Positions 1-9,159 of a DNA stretch of 32,928 nt are shown piece by piece (the first letter of the stretch is position 1; each line of letters starts with the position of its first letter). The stretch is from Coptodactyla brooksi. Its lineage: Eukaryota; Arthropoda; Insecta; Coleoptera; Scarabaeidae. The stretch lies in NCBI GenBank assembly GCA_033557675.1, contig JAWQRM010000065.1, positions 1 through 32,928 on the forward strand. Direction: 5' to 3'. Under the pieces are notes generated by a model that did not search any database, had not been told where the DNA came from, and saw only the letters and a program-made list of their open reading frames with translations. The translations under genes were made by a program, and so were the position numbers.

Positions 1-480
1 TTTCCCAAATTTAAAAATCAAATTTTTCAAAAGAATTTTTTTTAATTTTTTAATATTTTTTTATTTTAATTTGAGAAAAGTTTTTGAAATGAAAATTTGT
101 TTTAAAACATTTTTCTCAAATTAAAAAAATTTTTTTTTTGAAAAATTTAATTTTTTTCAAAAGACAAAGCGTTTTTTAACTTATTGTAACAAGCTGAAAG
201 TCTGATAAGTAATTTAATGTAACAGAGAGGTTTTAGAAAAATGAATATTCATTAATAATTTTTGTCGATACGTTGTTTTAATTTCCTTATATCATACAAA
301 GTAATAAAGATTTGCTATACATAGAAATGTATTGGATCCGACTTTTCTCAAATTAACATTTTTCTCAAATTAAAAAAAAAATTTTTCAAACAAAATTTAT
401 TTTTTTAATTTTTTTTTTCAAAAGAGATTCTTTTTTTAATTTTTTTCAAAAATTTTTCTCAAATTTAAAAAAAAAGTTTC
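1..480. repeat. AT-rich low-complexity block
   Basis: Two similar blocks (about 1-170 and 350-480) are built of long A and T runs around a repeated TTTCTCAAATTAAAAA motif and its complement, so the region can fold back on itself. About 171-350 between them is more ordinary AT-rich sequence. No coding potential is visible here or in 481-757. It may be an expanded satellite-like or MITE-derived repeat; the family is not recognised. Confidence 0.6.
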
Positions 481-760
481 CAAAAAAAGAAACTATTTAT
501 CAGAAAAATTCCTTTTTGGCGAAAATTATAAAGCGGTACCTCCTACTTGAAAAGTCTGTGAATAATTGAAAGAATATAACTTTATTTGTTGTCATTATTT
601 GTTTTATAACTTTGTCATCTTTCGTAAATTTGTTTCCGAGATTTTGCCGAGAAATTATTATTAAATTTTTTCAACAATGTTGTTTAAAAAATTTAACAAG
701 GGGAAATAATACAAAAAAAATCATTTCTATGAATATCCATGCACCAATGAAAGAGGCGAA

Positions 761-799
761 GAGGAGGTGAAAAGAGGAGGTGAAAAGAGGAGGTGAAAG
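761..799 (+). repeat. 13-bp tandem repeat, three copies
   Basis: The unit GAGGAGGTGAAAA occurs three times head to tail, the last with a final base change. It lies just before the recognisable LINE endonuclease trace and is probably a local slippage expansion. Confidence 0.7.
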
Positions 800-1260
800 A
801 GAGTTTTTACAACACACTGGACAGAGAGTGCAGAAAAACTAAAGAGATATGATATAAAAATAATACTGCAGGAAGGGAAGCGATATACAGGCCATACAAT
901 CAAAAGATTCAGTAAACTCAAAGCGACAAATGAAAATCGACAAATGTTAATACACTTTGCAAAAGAGAAAGGGATGATAAACAAAAGCACGTACTTCTAA
1001 AAAAAGAACATGCACAAAGAAACCTGGAGGGGACCTGATGGCACATACGTCAACCAAATAGACCATATTCTTGTAGAGGAAGACTTCTTCTTCTTCTCCT
1101 CCTCCTCCTCCTTCTTCTTCTTCTTGTTATAGGATTACGTCCTATTATATCCAATCGCCTCTATGATGGTATGTTGTTCAGTAATTCGTAGAGAAGGACA
1201 TAAGAAGCTATAGAGGACCAGACGTTGTCATTGGCCATATGCTGTCAGGAATGAAAATGA
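800..1260 (+). pseudogene. RTE/Jockey-type LINE endonuclease remnant
   Basis: Plus-strand conceptual translation with frameshifts gives pieces of the apurinic-like endonuclease of RTE-type non-LTR retrotransposons. FYNTLDRECRKTK is near 806. LIHFAKEKGMINKSTYF follows from 947. HKETWRGPDGTYVNQIDHIL is at about 1012-1070 and matches the family motif with the catalytic D-H pair of the NQIDHI block. IRSYRGPDVVIGH, the following block of the same domain, resumes near 1200. A stop at 997-999, frameshifts and a roughly 100-bp foreign segment with a microsatellite (about 1085-1188) break the domain, so it is non-functional. The reverse transcriptase is absent because the copy is cut off near the pogo-like MITE. 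The family assignment is confident; the RTE subclade is inferred. Confidence 0.8.
1085..1126. repeat. (CTT/CCT)n microsatellite
   Basis: A pyrimidine-only run of TTC and TCC triplets. It sits inside the LINE endonuclease and is followed by the inverted repeat ATAGGA-TTACG-TCCTAT (about 1130-1146), so the run may mark a small insertion into the LINE. Confidence 0.85.
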
Positions 1261-1347
1261 AGCAGGAAATGCCGGAAAGAAAAAATGCCAACCAAAAGAA
1301 GGGAGAAAGGCAAAAAAATGCTAGGTTAGAGAAAGAGGAAGAATATA

Positions 1348-1903
1348 CAGTCGAGTCGCGATAACTCGAAGTCGAAGGGACCTGCTAAATGCCTTCGAGT
1401 TATCGGAAGTTCGAGTTATCGGAAGTCGCCCCTCCTCCCTTCCCAAGCAAAACTTTCGTTTTTAAAACCAGTGTATGATCGATATAGTACTTTAAGGCGA
1501 CGTCTTTCTTCTTACATTGCGGATTCCGTTCAATTTCATTGATTAGTTTAGCTTTTTAGGTCAAACTAAGCGTATTTAACTTCCGTTTTAACATTAATCA
1601 AAGCGGACGTAAACCAACACCACAAACTCACACTTCAAATGTGGAATGGAATGACTAAGCACTTCATGCACGTGCGGTATAGTTCCCTCCACTCACCAAT
1701 CAGAATTAGTCCGCTAGGGTTTTTCCCATCTGAATGATAAGGAATGCGATCGATAATTTCGACTTAAAAGGTGTCACTTCGAGATATGGAGATAACTTTG
1801 CATTGAAAAACATTAAATTGTTTTAGGACTTAAATTGTTTTGGAAAACTTCGAGATAAACGAATATTCGGCTTATGAGAGTTCGAGTAATCGCGACTCGA
1901 CTG
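1348..1903. mobile_element. Non-autonomous pogo/Tigger-like MITE, 556 bp
   Basis: The left end begins CAGTCGAGTCGCGATAACTC and the right end is its inverted copy. The two terminal inverted repeats match at 22 of 23 bases and are directly flanked by TA (1346-1347 and 1904-1905), the target duplication of the Tc1/mariner/pogo superfamily. CAGTCGA...GATAACTCGA ends are typical of pogo/Tigger-type elements. Inside the left end a 16-bp unit TTCGAGTTATCGGAAG is repeated in tandem (about 1403-1435), and related CTTCGAGATA motifs lie near the right end. These sub-terminal repeats are plausible transposase-binding sites. No transposase remnant is visible, so it would have depended on an autonomous relative. 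Confidence 0.88.
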
Positions 1904-1905
1904 TA

Positions 1906-2496
1906 TATATTATTACAAAGCTGTTCTCCCCCGTATTTTATCCATTCTGCTCTTATTATGTGTTCATTTTAATTATTAAAGAGTAAGAGCTACGATTTTT
2001 AGGAGAGATTATGAAATTTGTAATGTAATAGATGTATAAATGTCTCTTTGAGATGCCACCTTCCGAAAATAGTGTAAAAGTGATGATAACTCATCGAAAT
2101 GCAGCATAAGAAAAAGTACACCACACACAACAATCATTACCTATTTAACATGGCAGCTAGCTACAAAAATAATAAACGAACAGGATGTACTTTGGGATAT
2201 TCCTTTCCACGTAGACTTGTTAATGAATTTGGTTAACATAAATTGTAATTATATTAATCAACATTGACTGGATATACATTCATCAAAGAACTTATCGTAA
2301 AATTTACGGAATTGTCGGGATAAATTTTCCACGTTATTGAAATTAAAAAAATTAACCAAAAATTAACCAAAAATTAACCAAAAATAAAACTAAATTCACT
2401 ATACTTTGCAATAGTCATTAAGATTAGTTTATATTATTCCAAAAACTTTCACGGTGTACAAATTATTTTAATTTAAATTAATTAAAACACATTTAT
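1906..2496. other. AT-rich intergenic DNA, no gene seen
   Basis: No coding or repeat signature is recognised apart from about three tandem copies of ATTAACCAAAA at 2350-2385. Confidence 0.5.
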
Positions 2497-2851
2497 AACA
2501 AATAATAATCCAAGTCGCTTAAATTAAATTTTTATTGATTAAGGATTTGCTATTCTTTAAAGCTTTTTGTGAATAGGCTTTCTGTGAAGAATTGAATTAA
2601 ATTTGATTAAATTTTCTATGTTGCAAGGATATACACCATGAGGATAAAATTTGGCACCATAGGTCCTTAAGATGCGCCCGCAATACGTGTCCAAGCGGGA
2701 CGCAGAGTGGGGGCTATTGCGAATACGCGTTACGCAGTATCCGCTCTCCATCAAAATACAGATGTGGTGGCTTTGTTGAGCGGTTAGCGGCAGTCGCGTT
2801 TGGCACGTCGATGGCAGTGTATCATACAGCTAGTGCTTTTTTACTTACGTA

Positions 2852-2880
2852 AAAAGGAGATCTTAGAAATATCTCCTTTT
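2852..2880. repeat. Perfect 10-bp hairpin
   Basis: AAAAGGAGAT and ATCTCCTTTT are separated by 9 bases. The hairpin lies between the left arm of the Transib-like element and the inner mariner. It could be a footprint or the remnant of a smaller repeat; no function is implied. Confidence 0.6.
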
Positions 2881-2905
2881 AAATGTTATTGGCATTAAAT
2901 GTTGG

Positions 2906-3998
2906 TTGGACAAAAGGAATATAAATCTATTCTTATAAAAGGAAAATAAAAAAATGTTCTAAAATAAAATAAATTCTTAAAACCCCATTTGAACATAAAA
3001 GAGAATACGAAATTTAAAAAATTACAATAACGACTCAAATAGGCCACCCTGAGATACCAAACAGTAACCTAATCTATCATAGAAATACCTTTTAACATTA
3101 GAAAGCATTTCAGGTGTGAGAATGTTCTGCTCGCTCATGGCCGTACACAGCCTGTTTCAAGAAGTTCTATAAAAATTGTCGTTTGTGGACAAATCTGAAG
3201 ATCTCGCTGGCCATTTAATATGTATTATGTGCCGGGCAGCCGTCTTGCTGATATGAAACATCATCCAGGTCTGTTCCGGCAATGTTGCGGATAGCAGGAA
3301 GTATTTATTTACCTAATAATTCTACGAGTTTCTGCGAAATTAAAATCCCATCAATAAAAAAGGGCCTTTTAAATGGTCACCAAGAATTCCAGTCCAAACG
3401 TTTTTGCGGATATTGAGTATGAACAGGAAAACTTTTCTACAAATTTTCCCGAGACCAATAACGAACAAAAGGGGGATTGTATTTTCCATGCAATGGAAAA
3501 GTAGATTCATTGGTGAAAACAATATTTTGAATAAAGTTTTCATCCTCATTTACCTTTTGCACTACTCGCTCACAAAACTCCGTGTAGAAAAGTAAAATTG
3601 ACTTTTACTCCGTACAGTTTTACTGTCCACTTCCAATTCGCCACTAATACCTCTGGACGATTTTGTGTTGGCTGCTTCCACAGCAGCACAGATCATTTCG
3701 TCCTTTCTTACTTTCTCTTCGACTTTTCCAGGTGAACGCTCTCCTAAGTGGCATTTGGTACACTCCTTTAGACAATAACTTTTCTCAAACTTCTGAATAA
3801 GTAATAGTGTGTCTAACGGGAGTAGGCCTTCATGCAAAAGATTGTACGAATAAATCGTGGCAATCGCTTGCAGACCTGTCACCGTAATACCACTTGATAA
3901 GTTGTAATTTTTCTTCAGCGGTGTACACACCTATCCCTTTTAGTTATGTTCACTAGAAATAAATGTGCTCTGTGTGCTAAACAACTGAATAATGGTCG
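2906..3998 (-). pseudogene. Inner mariner transposase pseudogene, copy A
   Basis: Minus-strand conceptual translation runs from an N-terminal helix-turn-helix region (ICAAVEAANTKSSRGISGEL, ORF 3930-3562) through CERVVQKVNEDENFIQNIVF and TNESTF (about 3580-3500). It continues with the VWTGILGDH-like block (about 3400-3375), VSYQQDGCPAHN (about 3250-3220) and the C-terminal YDRLGYCLVSQGGLFE (about 3085-3035). These are the successive blocks of a Tc1/mariner DDE/D transposase. In the first catalytic block the usual Asp reads Asn (TNEST for TDEST), while QQDG keeps the second Asp. Several stops and frameshifts interrupt it. The left end TTGGACAAAAGG resembles the ends of the copies at 19779 and 22439. 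The right end near 3998 (GGTCG followed by TA) gives an element of about 1.1 kb. Confidence 0.75.
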
Positions 3999-4870
3999 TA
4001 ATCCCCGTAATGCCACCACATCAGCATTTTGATGGAGTGGGGATACTGCGTATCTCGTATTCGCTATAGCCCCCACTCTGCGTCCCGCTTGAACACGTAT
4101 TGCGAGCGCGTCTTAAGGGCCTATAGAGTCAGATTTTATCCTCATAGTGCATACGTTAAATACATTAAAATAAGGACTATTTGGCGTTGACGATGTAAAC
4201 TGAACATAATTACAACTCTATCTAGACCCTCGCGTTACAAAGTCTTCATGGTTATTGCAGGAATACGGTTTTGCATTATCTTATCATAGGTACATAGTTT
4301 TGTGCTTATAACTAACAGAAAATTTGGACCTGCTTGCTGGTACATTTTCAAGGACCATTTTCTAACTGTTGCAGCAGCAGACTCCCATTTTTCTTATCAA
4401 TATTCTTCTACTTTTATTTTCAAGTTTCATGTCATGTATCAATCTTCCCATCAAAAAGTTGCTTTCTGTGTAGATGATACGAAATCTTACTTTATAACAT
4501 CACTTTTGTTTGCTTTTGCATGTTGTTTGAGGTTCACCTTCATTCAACTTTATATAATAAGCTACTAATAAAGTTTGCTTAAGTACATAAGCATTTCTCA
4601 TTAATATGAATAAAATTATGGAAATCTTCAAAATGTCCATCTCGTCTCAGCAAATTTATTTTGATCTGTTAGATTTACCTATAGATAATATGCGTTTGAA
4701 TCGTTACGAATCGATCCTTGACAATTGAAAGGAATATCCTGAAGTTTAGCTAACGTTTCAGAATAGTACTTGCGTTTTCTTCCAAATTTTAGAATAAAAA
4801 CATTTTTTAACATTTTAATAACACAATAATCCAACTTGTGACTTTTCTTGTATCGAAAAAAACTCATTAA

Positions 4871-6094
4871 GATACCCTCACGCTAATTAATTGCGAGTTG
4901 CCTGAATTAGTTGTGGGCTACAAGTGCCTTTTTGTAATACAATATAATGTTATCATAAATCTCGTCGTACTTTTAGTAAGCGCTGTATTTTCATTTTGTC
5001 AATTTTTTGACATATGTTTGACATAAATTTTTAATGTACGAAGGAATACATACACATATCTTTTTAGGTCTTTTATTTGTTGTTTGTTAAACCTGAATAT
5101 CTTGTTAAATATATACCACATTTTCGAACGAAAGAAAGATTGGGCAATGATAAATATTGCCGAATAATTTCACATTTACATATATCAATTTTGTAATATT
5201 TAAATGGATGGCGTTGTTTTGACCTACTTTTATTCCATATATCTACTGACAAAACATACAATAATACACAATGATTATGTGATCTACGAAATATTTCGCC
5301 TTAACTAGTTTAATTGGTTTTGAAACGTACCGAGTTTTATCAAATTACTATATTGAAAATCATTCTTGTCTTTGACAGTGGGGCCCCTTGTTTTAGAAGC
5401 ACTTCGCAATTCCTCTTCCCCATAACTATCATCATTCCCCCCTCGAGCCGACAGAGTAGAAAATTTAATTCGTGTTTGAATTGACTATTGAAGCAAATAA
5501 GTTGGCTTTGTGCGGGCATTTGGCCCCGTAAATAGATTTCGTCAGAACGTAATTTCATCTCGCGAGAGTGCGCCGGCATTATGGCCTCCTTCGAGATGTA
5601 ATTCTCGAATTGAAACTGCTGAAAGAAATTTCGCTTCGCCTTTATGAAACGACGGGTTATTAATTTTTCAAGGAATAACGTTTCATTTACAAGGACGTAG
5701 AGTATCCCGGAAACAAGCGCGGAATTGCAACAATTCCGTGCAGACTCATTTCACGTATTTTATATTTTCAATTTTGCAAAGAAAATTACATTACATTAGA
5801 CAATTATACAGTGAGCTTAGAGGAATGCAATATTCTAGGCAATAGAACTGGTGATATTAAAGGACGTAATTTAGGGAATGAATTTATAGGTTACAATATA
5901 AAGGAAGTTGCCATTATCTATCAGAAGATCTATTGCTTTGTTCAAGCTACATTGGGAATATGGTAAATGAAGGAAATTATTGAGGAATATGTATTTCAAT
6001 AGGCACAAACTTCGAAAATTGTTTGACCAACGTTACATTATCTAAAGTAAGTCCATTTTTCTGTTTTGAAAAATACCACACTGAAAAGAGATTT
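4871..6094. other. Intergenic DNA with a GC-richer island
   Basis: No transposon or gene is recognised. About 5370-5760 is clearly GC-richer than its surroundings and includes the palindrome-like GGAATTGCAACAATTCC near 5731. ORFs here are short and look unlike any known protein. The island could be an old single-copy regulatory segment, which cannot be shown from one sequence. Confidence 0.4.
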
Positions 6095-6261
6095 TTAACC
6101 TTGCTGTTCTAGTCAAAGCACAACAACAACGATGAAAAGCAATCTTATTATTAACATTAGTAAGATGCGTTATAATAAAAAAAAACATTACACACGCTAA
6201 ATCTAAAAACAAGAGACAATATCAAACAAATCCTGATGTGCATCCAATTATTGCTTAATGT

Positions 6262-7588
6262 TTACACTGATGACAATAAATACACTACATGAACCTTCCA
6301 CAAATGTTTATTACACTTACAACATGTTATACTTGTTTTATCGTCACATTTTGATAGACACATATTACATCATTCTCTTTTATTTTTACTGATTGTACCA
6401 GATATAGATGGCATTGCTACTTTGCGACGTTGATCTTGAATTTTCGTTATTACGGCAGTAGCTTGTTGAATACGAGATTTATGTTCTCTTGACAACATAT
6501 AGGGAGTTACTATCTGTTTGCCCAATTCTTTCGGAAATAGTATTCTCTTAAAAAAAAGAATACACAAAAATAAAAACAAATACACTAACATCAAGCACTA
6601 ACATCAAGTACATTCTAAAATGTACTTGATGTTAGTACTTGATGTTAATGGCCATCGATTTGCTGCAATACTTTGATCTAACGTACCAACCGCCCCTTTG
6701 GTAGATTTATAATGTAGTAGCATTTGTGGCTTCTTGTGATCCCTGCTGCTCACTTCCTTATTACAGTGTATTGTGCTCATGAGAATATCGTTTTTATTTT
6801 CTTAGGTACAAATGGCACAATTGTGCTAACCTTGGTAAAAAGAAGTAGAACTATGTACTTCTTTACTTATTGTAATCACGGGGGTTTATTTTTTCTAACC
6901 ATTCCTAACGTTGTAAGATTTCTTTTAAGGAGCATTTCACCTAATTTCTTGGACGTGAAAAAATTGTCACATGTAATATTTTGCCCCAGAGTTCATGTGT
7001 TATGTATAAAACTACGCGCATCCCTTAATTTTTTCTGGTGCTTTACCCGGACATTTTCCCGTATAACCTTGAGCTTTCATGGCGTAGGAACTACCACTGT
7101 CACAAAGAGTCTTTATTTTGATACCATATTTTGCTAACTTGCTGGGAATATACTGTTTGAAAGGACAGCGTCCTCTGAAGCCAACAAGTTGTTCGTCAAC
7201 AGTAAGATTATCACCTATATTGTACAATTTAGGCATAATTTCTATCGACTTCTCCCAAAACTCTCGCAAAACGTAATACGCCTGATATTCGATAAAAAAC
7301 TTCTACATCGTTGGACGAAATAAATTCCCAATTGCACCTGTACACTCTCCGAGCTTCAATATTGCTCATTTTCAACACAATATTTTCAAGTATAGGGTTC
7401 ACGATAACTTGAAAGGCAGATAGAATATCCTTCACTCTGGGTATGGCATACCTAGTTGGATTAGGAGTAATTTTTATTACATTTTGATTAGATGGTGGTT
7501 CACTTTGGGGGAAAGGTTCTAGCATCCAAGATATGAGTTTGTCTTTTGACTGTACTAACTGCACAGGAACCACAGTATTTGTTTGCAC
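6262..7588 (-). pseudogene. piggyBac transposase, degenerate
   Basis: On the minus strand the pieces follow piggyBac order. An N-terminal domain includes NPTRYAIPRVKDILSAFQVI (7588-7229). NLTVDEQLVGFRGRCPFKQY and YGIKIKTLCDSGSSY follow (7269-7012). CDNFFTSKKLGEMLLKRN is near 6975-6920, carrying the second catalytic Asp in frame. LLHYKSTKGAVGTLDQ is near 6720-6675. The C-terminal part is KELGKQIVTPYMLSREHKSR (6594-6370), then a Cys-rich tail MCLSK-CDDK-ITCCKCNKH ending at a stop at 6262. The first catalytic Asp (VDEQL) and the last Asp of the GGVDxxD block are kept, but the preceding Asp is Gly (GAVGTLDQ). Several stops and frameshifts occur, and a long hairpin replaces coding sequence at 6586-6647. 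This is a dead gene and the N-terminus is incomplete. Confidence 0.88.
6586..6647. repeat. 29-bp inverted repeat with 4-bp loop
   Basis: The arms 6586-6614 and 6619-6647 are complementary with one mismatch around the loop CTAA. Each arm also contains two copies of ACATCAAG/CTTGATGT, so a direct duplication is nested in the inversion. It lies inside the piggyBac coding trace, between GAVGTLDQ and KELGKQ. Confidence 0.9.
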
Positions 7589-7627
7589 AACATAATTATC
7601 TAAAGAATCATAGCCCGCTTCGGTTAG

Positions 7628-7726
7628 TAATGCGTATTAGCTATAGCACCTACGCTGCGTCGCGCTCAGACACGTATTGCGGGCGAGGCTTAAGGCCCCA
7701 TGGTATCAGATTTTATCCTCATAGTG
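7628..7726 (+). repeat. Solo copy of the Transib-like terminal arm
   Basis: This stretch matches the outer part of both arms of the 2634-4149 element: shared ACACGTATTGCGGGCG, CTTAAGG and TTTTATCCTCATAGTG. It ends at the same CATAGTG terminus. Base differences among the three copies are not concentrated at third codon positions, so this is a non-coding repeat despite open frames. It lies in the 5' part of the piggyBac element; its inner end fades out near 7612-7628. Confidence 0.75.
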
Positions 7727-8153
7727 TATAAAGAAACTGAAGTGTACTGTCCGCGTTCTCGATTTATATGATATACTACTATACACGCATAGACATCCCC
7801 AGGTATGCACAGACTTGCTATATTCGACCAATATGAATGCATAATCTTGTTGGTTACTATATAGTTATAATACACTTACAGTATTCATACAAATAAGGTT
7901 AAAAATAAAACTACATAAATTCAAATAAATCTAAATAGTTTTGGGTCATGATTACCCGAGGGTTATATACGTAACAATCTTGTTAAAAAATTTAATAATA
8001 ATTTCTTGTAAAAGCTATTTGGCAATATTATACTTTATGTACCAGCAAATGAAGTCACAAAATCTTTAAAAGAAATAAAGAAAAAATGACAAAATTATAG
8101 AACTTGAAAATCCGTTTCGGGTCATATTGACCCGAGGAGCACAGTAGGGTTAA

Positions 8154-8620
8154 GCTTGTGGATGATAGGAGCGTGAAGGAAAAATTGCGCTCAAAAATTG
8201 GTCTCCATTTCAAGTCGTTTAATCTGCAAATGCGGAAACGATTGCAGTATCTGGCGTTTGGCATAATTACAGCGTTTAATCGCGCTGCCGTGCCGCCCTG
8301 GCTTTCACTCAGTTTTGCGCAACCGCGGTGAAGTATTAGTTTTGCGTGGCACGCGGCACAGATACACGCCGGCCACTGTTCTCCAACCAACGATCCAACA
8401 ATGGACACAACAAATAGCCGCAAATCGCGCGATCACGACCCGACCGACAACGCTAATGGCAACATCAAAAGAATTATGAGCAACGTGCATGATTTGCGCA
8501 CGGAAAGCCTGTGCCTGTGAAAGCAACGACAGAACTAATTCAGACCGTTGCTATCTTTCGGTACACATCGCGAAATTTATTGTTCCGTTAATAAAGATAA
8601 ATCTGGCATAATTTGTTTGT
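8154..8620. other. GC-richer single-copy-looking island flanking the piggyBac insertion
   Basis: Base composition changes sharply at the TTAA at 8150-8153. The island has many CpG-containing words, a TCAGTT initiator-like motif near 8309 and an ATG-led 39-codon ORF at 8401. It ends near a small inverted repeat ATCTGGC...GCCAGAT (about 8601-8630). It might be the start of a gene or the promoter of a retroelement. No known protein is recognised. Confidence 0.35.
8401..8520 (+). CDS. Candidate 39-codon ORF, unknown
   Basis: ATG at 8401 lies in a favourable insect start context (CCAACAATGG) and opens a hydrophilic reading frame beginning MDTTNSRKSRDHDPTDNANG. The stop is at 8518-8520. Its GC-rich codon use differs from the AT-rich junk ORFs nearby. 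No family is recognised and no clear splice donor is visible at its end. It could be the first exon of a host gene, an ORF1 start of a retroelement, or chance. The sequence from 8621 to 9159 shows nothing recognisable. Confidence 0.2.
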   Translation: MDTTNSRKSRDHDPTDNANGNIKRIMSNVHDLRTESLCL

Positions 8621-9159
8621 TAGGCCAGATCTAGACTTTGAAATGGGATATAATAATAATTTATTGTTGAAATGCACATTGTTGTACTACTTTCACTTAT
8701 TTCTTGAAAGATACTAAACCTCAGCAGCACATGTTAACAGCAAAACTTTCAAATAAGATTATTTCAAATACGGGTGTTCCTTAAGCTCTCCAGTAAATAA
8801 CAGTCGTTTCTTTATTATTGCCATAAGGAAATACTTCAACTGTCAATATAAATTTCTGGTTATAAGAAAACGAAAGCAGTTATAAGCTATTGTTGTTTTT
8901 GATGTTTAGGATTAAGAAACCCAATTGCTTGTCAAATATATATTTTCTGTATAACAGAAGGCAGTAGTTGATATATAATAGTAGTTGATATATTAACATG
9001 GCTTTTTCGACCTTCCTTAACCTTCAGTTAGTCCCATGGTCTACGATAGTAGACCGCTCCCTTTTAACTACCCACCAATTAAAAAGGTTTTTGTTTATAC
9101 GCCTGTCAAGCCTAATAGCTGTTGAATTGTGGATATGGAACCTTTGGCTTTGTGACAAG

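Larger units (their letters stand above)
2634..4149. mobile_element. Transib-like element with 139-bp terminal inverted repeats
   Basis: The arms 2634-2772 and 4011-4149 are inverted copies of each other at roughly 80 percent identity by eye. They end in CACCATG and, as the complement of CATAGTG, CACTATG, fitting the CACWATG terminus of Transib elements. The arms are GC-richer than their surroundings. The insertion splits a mariner: the bases just outside (CTATGTTGCAA on the left, CATACGTTAAA on the right) are continuous in the uninterrupted copy near 12335-12365. No Transib (RAG1-like) transposase is visible; the interior holds a second mariner. A clean 5-bp target duplication is not seen (ATATA left, CATAC right), so the superfamily name is tentative. 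A solo arm lies at 7628-7726. Confidence 0.55.
2497..4870 (-). pseudogene. Mariner with plant-type (soymar-like) transposase, split by a nested insertion
   Basis: Read on the minus strand, motif blocks occur in the order of a plant-type mariner transposase. GRKRKYYSETLAKLQDIP (about 4790-4735) is the end of the N-terminal DNA-binding region. NFIHINEKC (about 4615-4590) is the first catalytic block, where the family has HIDEKW, so the first catalytic Asp reads Asn. KLNEGEPQTTCKSKQ (about 4535-4490) and YKVRF follow. DNAKPYSC (about 4275-4250) is the second catalytic block. The reading is then interrupted at 4150 by the element at 2634-4149 and resumes left of 2634 with sequence matching the 3' end of the copy at 12117-12560 (shared PIHKKL/PVRKKL ending). 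Stops and frameshifts make it inactive. The family call rests on block order and on the downstream motif of the second copy; the outer ends are approximate and terminal repeats were not found. Confidence 0.72.
6099..8149 (-). mobile_element. piggyBac-family element, both ends present
   Basis: The element is bounded by TTAA at 6095-6098 and 8150-8153, the target site of piggyBac transposons. Reading inward the ends are CCTTGCTGTTCTAGTC (left) and CCCTACTGTGCTCCTCGGG (right), imperfect inverted repeats beginning CCYT as expected. Sub-terminal palindromes CGGGTCA-A-TATGACCCG (about 8117-8135 on the minus strand) and TGGGTCATGATTACCCGA (about 7944-7961) are typical extra repeats of this family. 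Size is 2,051 bp. It carries a decayed transposase on the minus strand and a solo Transib-like arm at 7628-7726. The degraded ends and coding region say it is immobile. Confidence 0.85.

Noticed and set aside
2557..2754. 65-codon ORF and similar frames in the Transib-like arms
   Set aside because: Three copies of the arm keep an open frame, but their differences are not biased to third codon positions; the sequence is an inverted repeat, not a gene.
3404..3595. Plus-strand ORF over the inner mariner
   Set aside because: It is the complement of a recognisable transposase read on the minus strand.
2629..4154. A 5-bp target duplication around the Transib-like element
   Set aside because: The flanks ATATA and CATAC do not match at the defined ends.
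4302..4568. 88-codon plus-strand ORF
   Set aside because: The complementary strand carries mariner blocks (EGEPQTTCKSK, HINEK), so this frame is a shadow.
6724..7137. 137-codon plus-strand ORF
   Set aside because: It is antisense to the piggyBac transposase blocks CDNFFTSKK and GAVGTLDQ.
8055..8526. Minus-strand ORFs of 122 and 73 codons
   Set aside because: They cross the piggyBac end or run through the GC-rich island where chance frames are long; no known motif.
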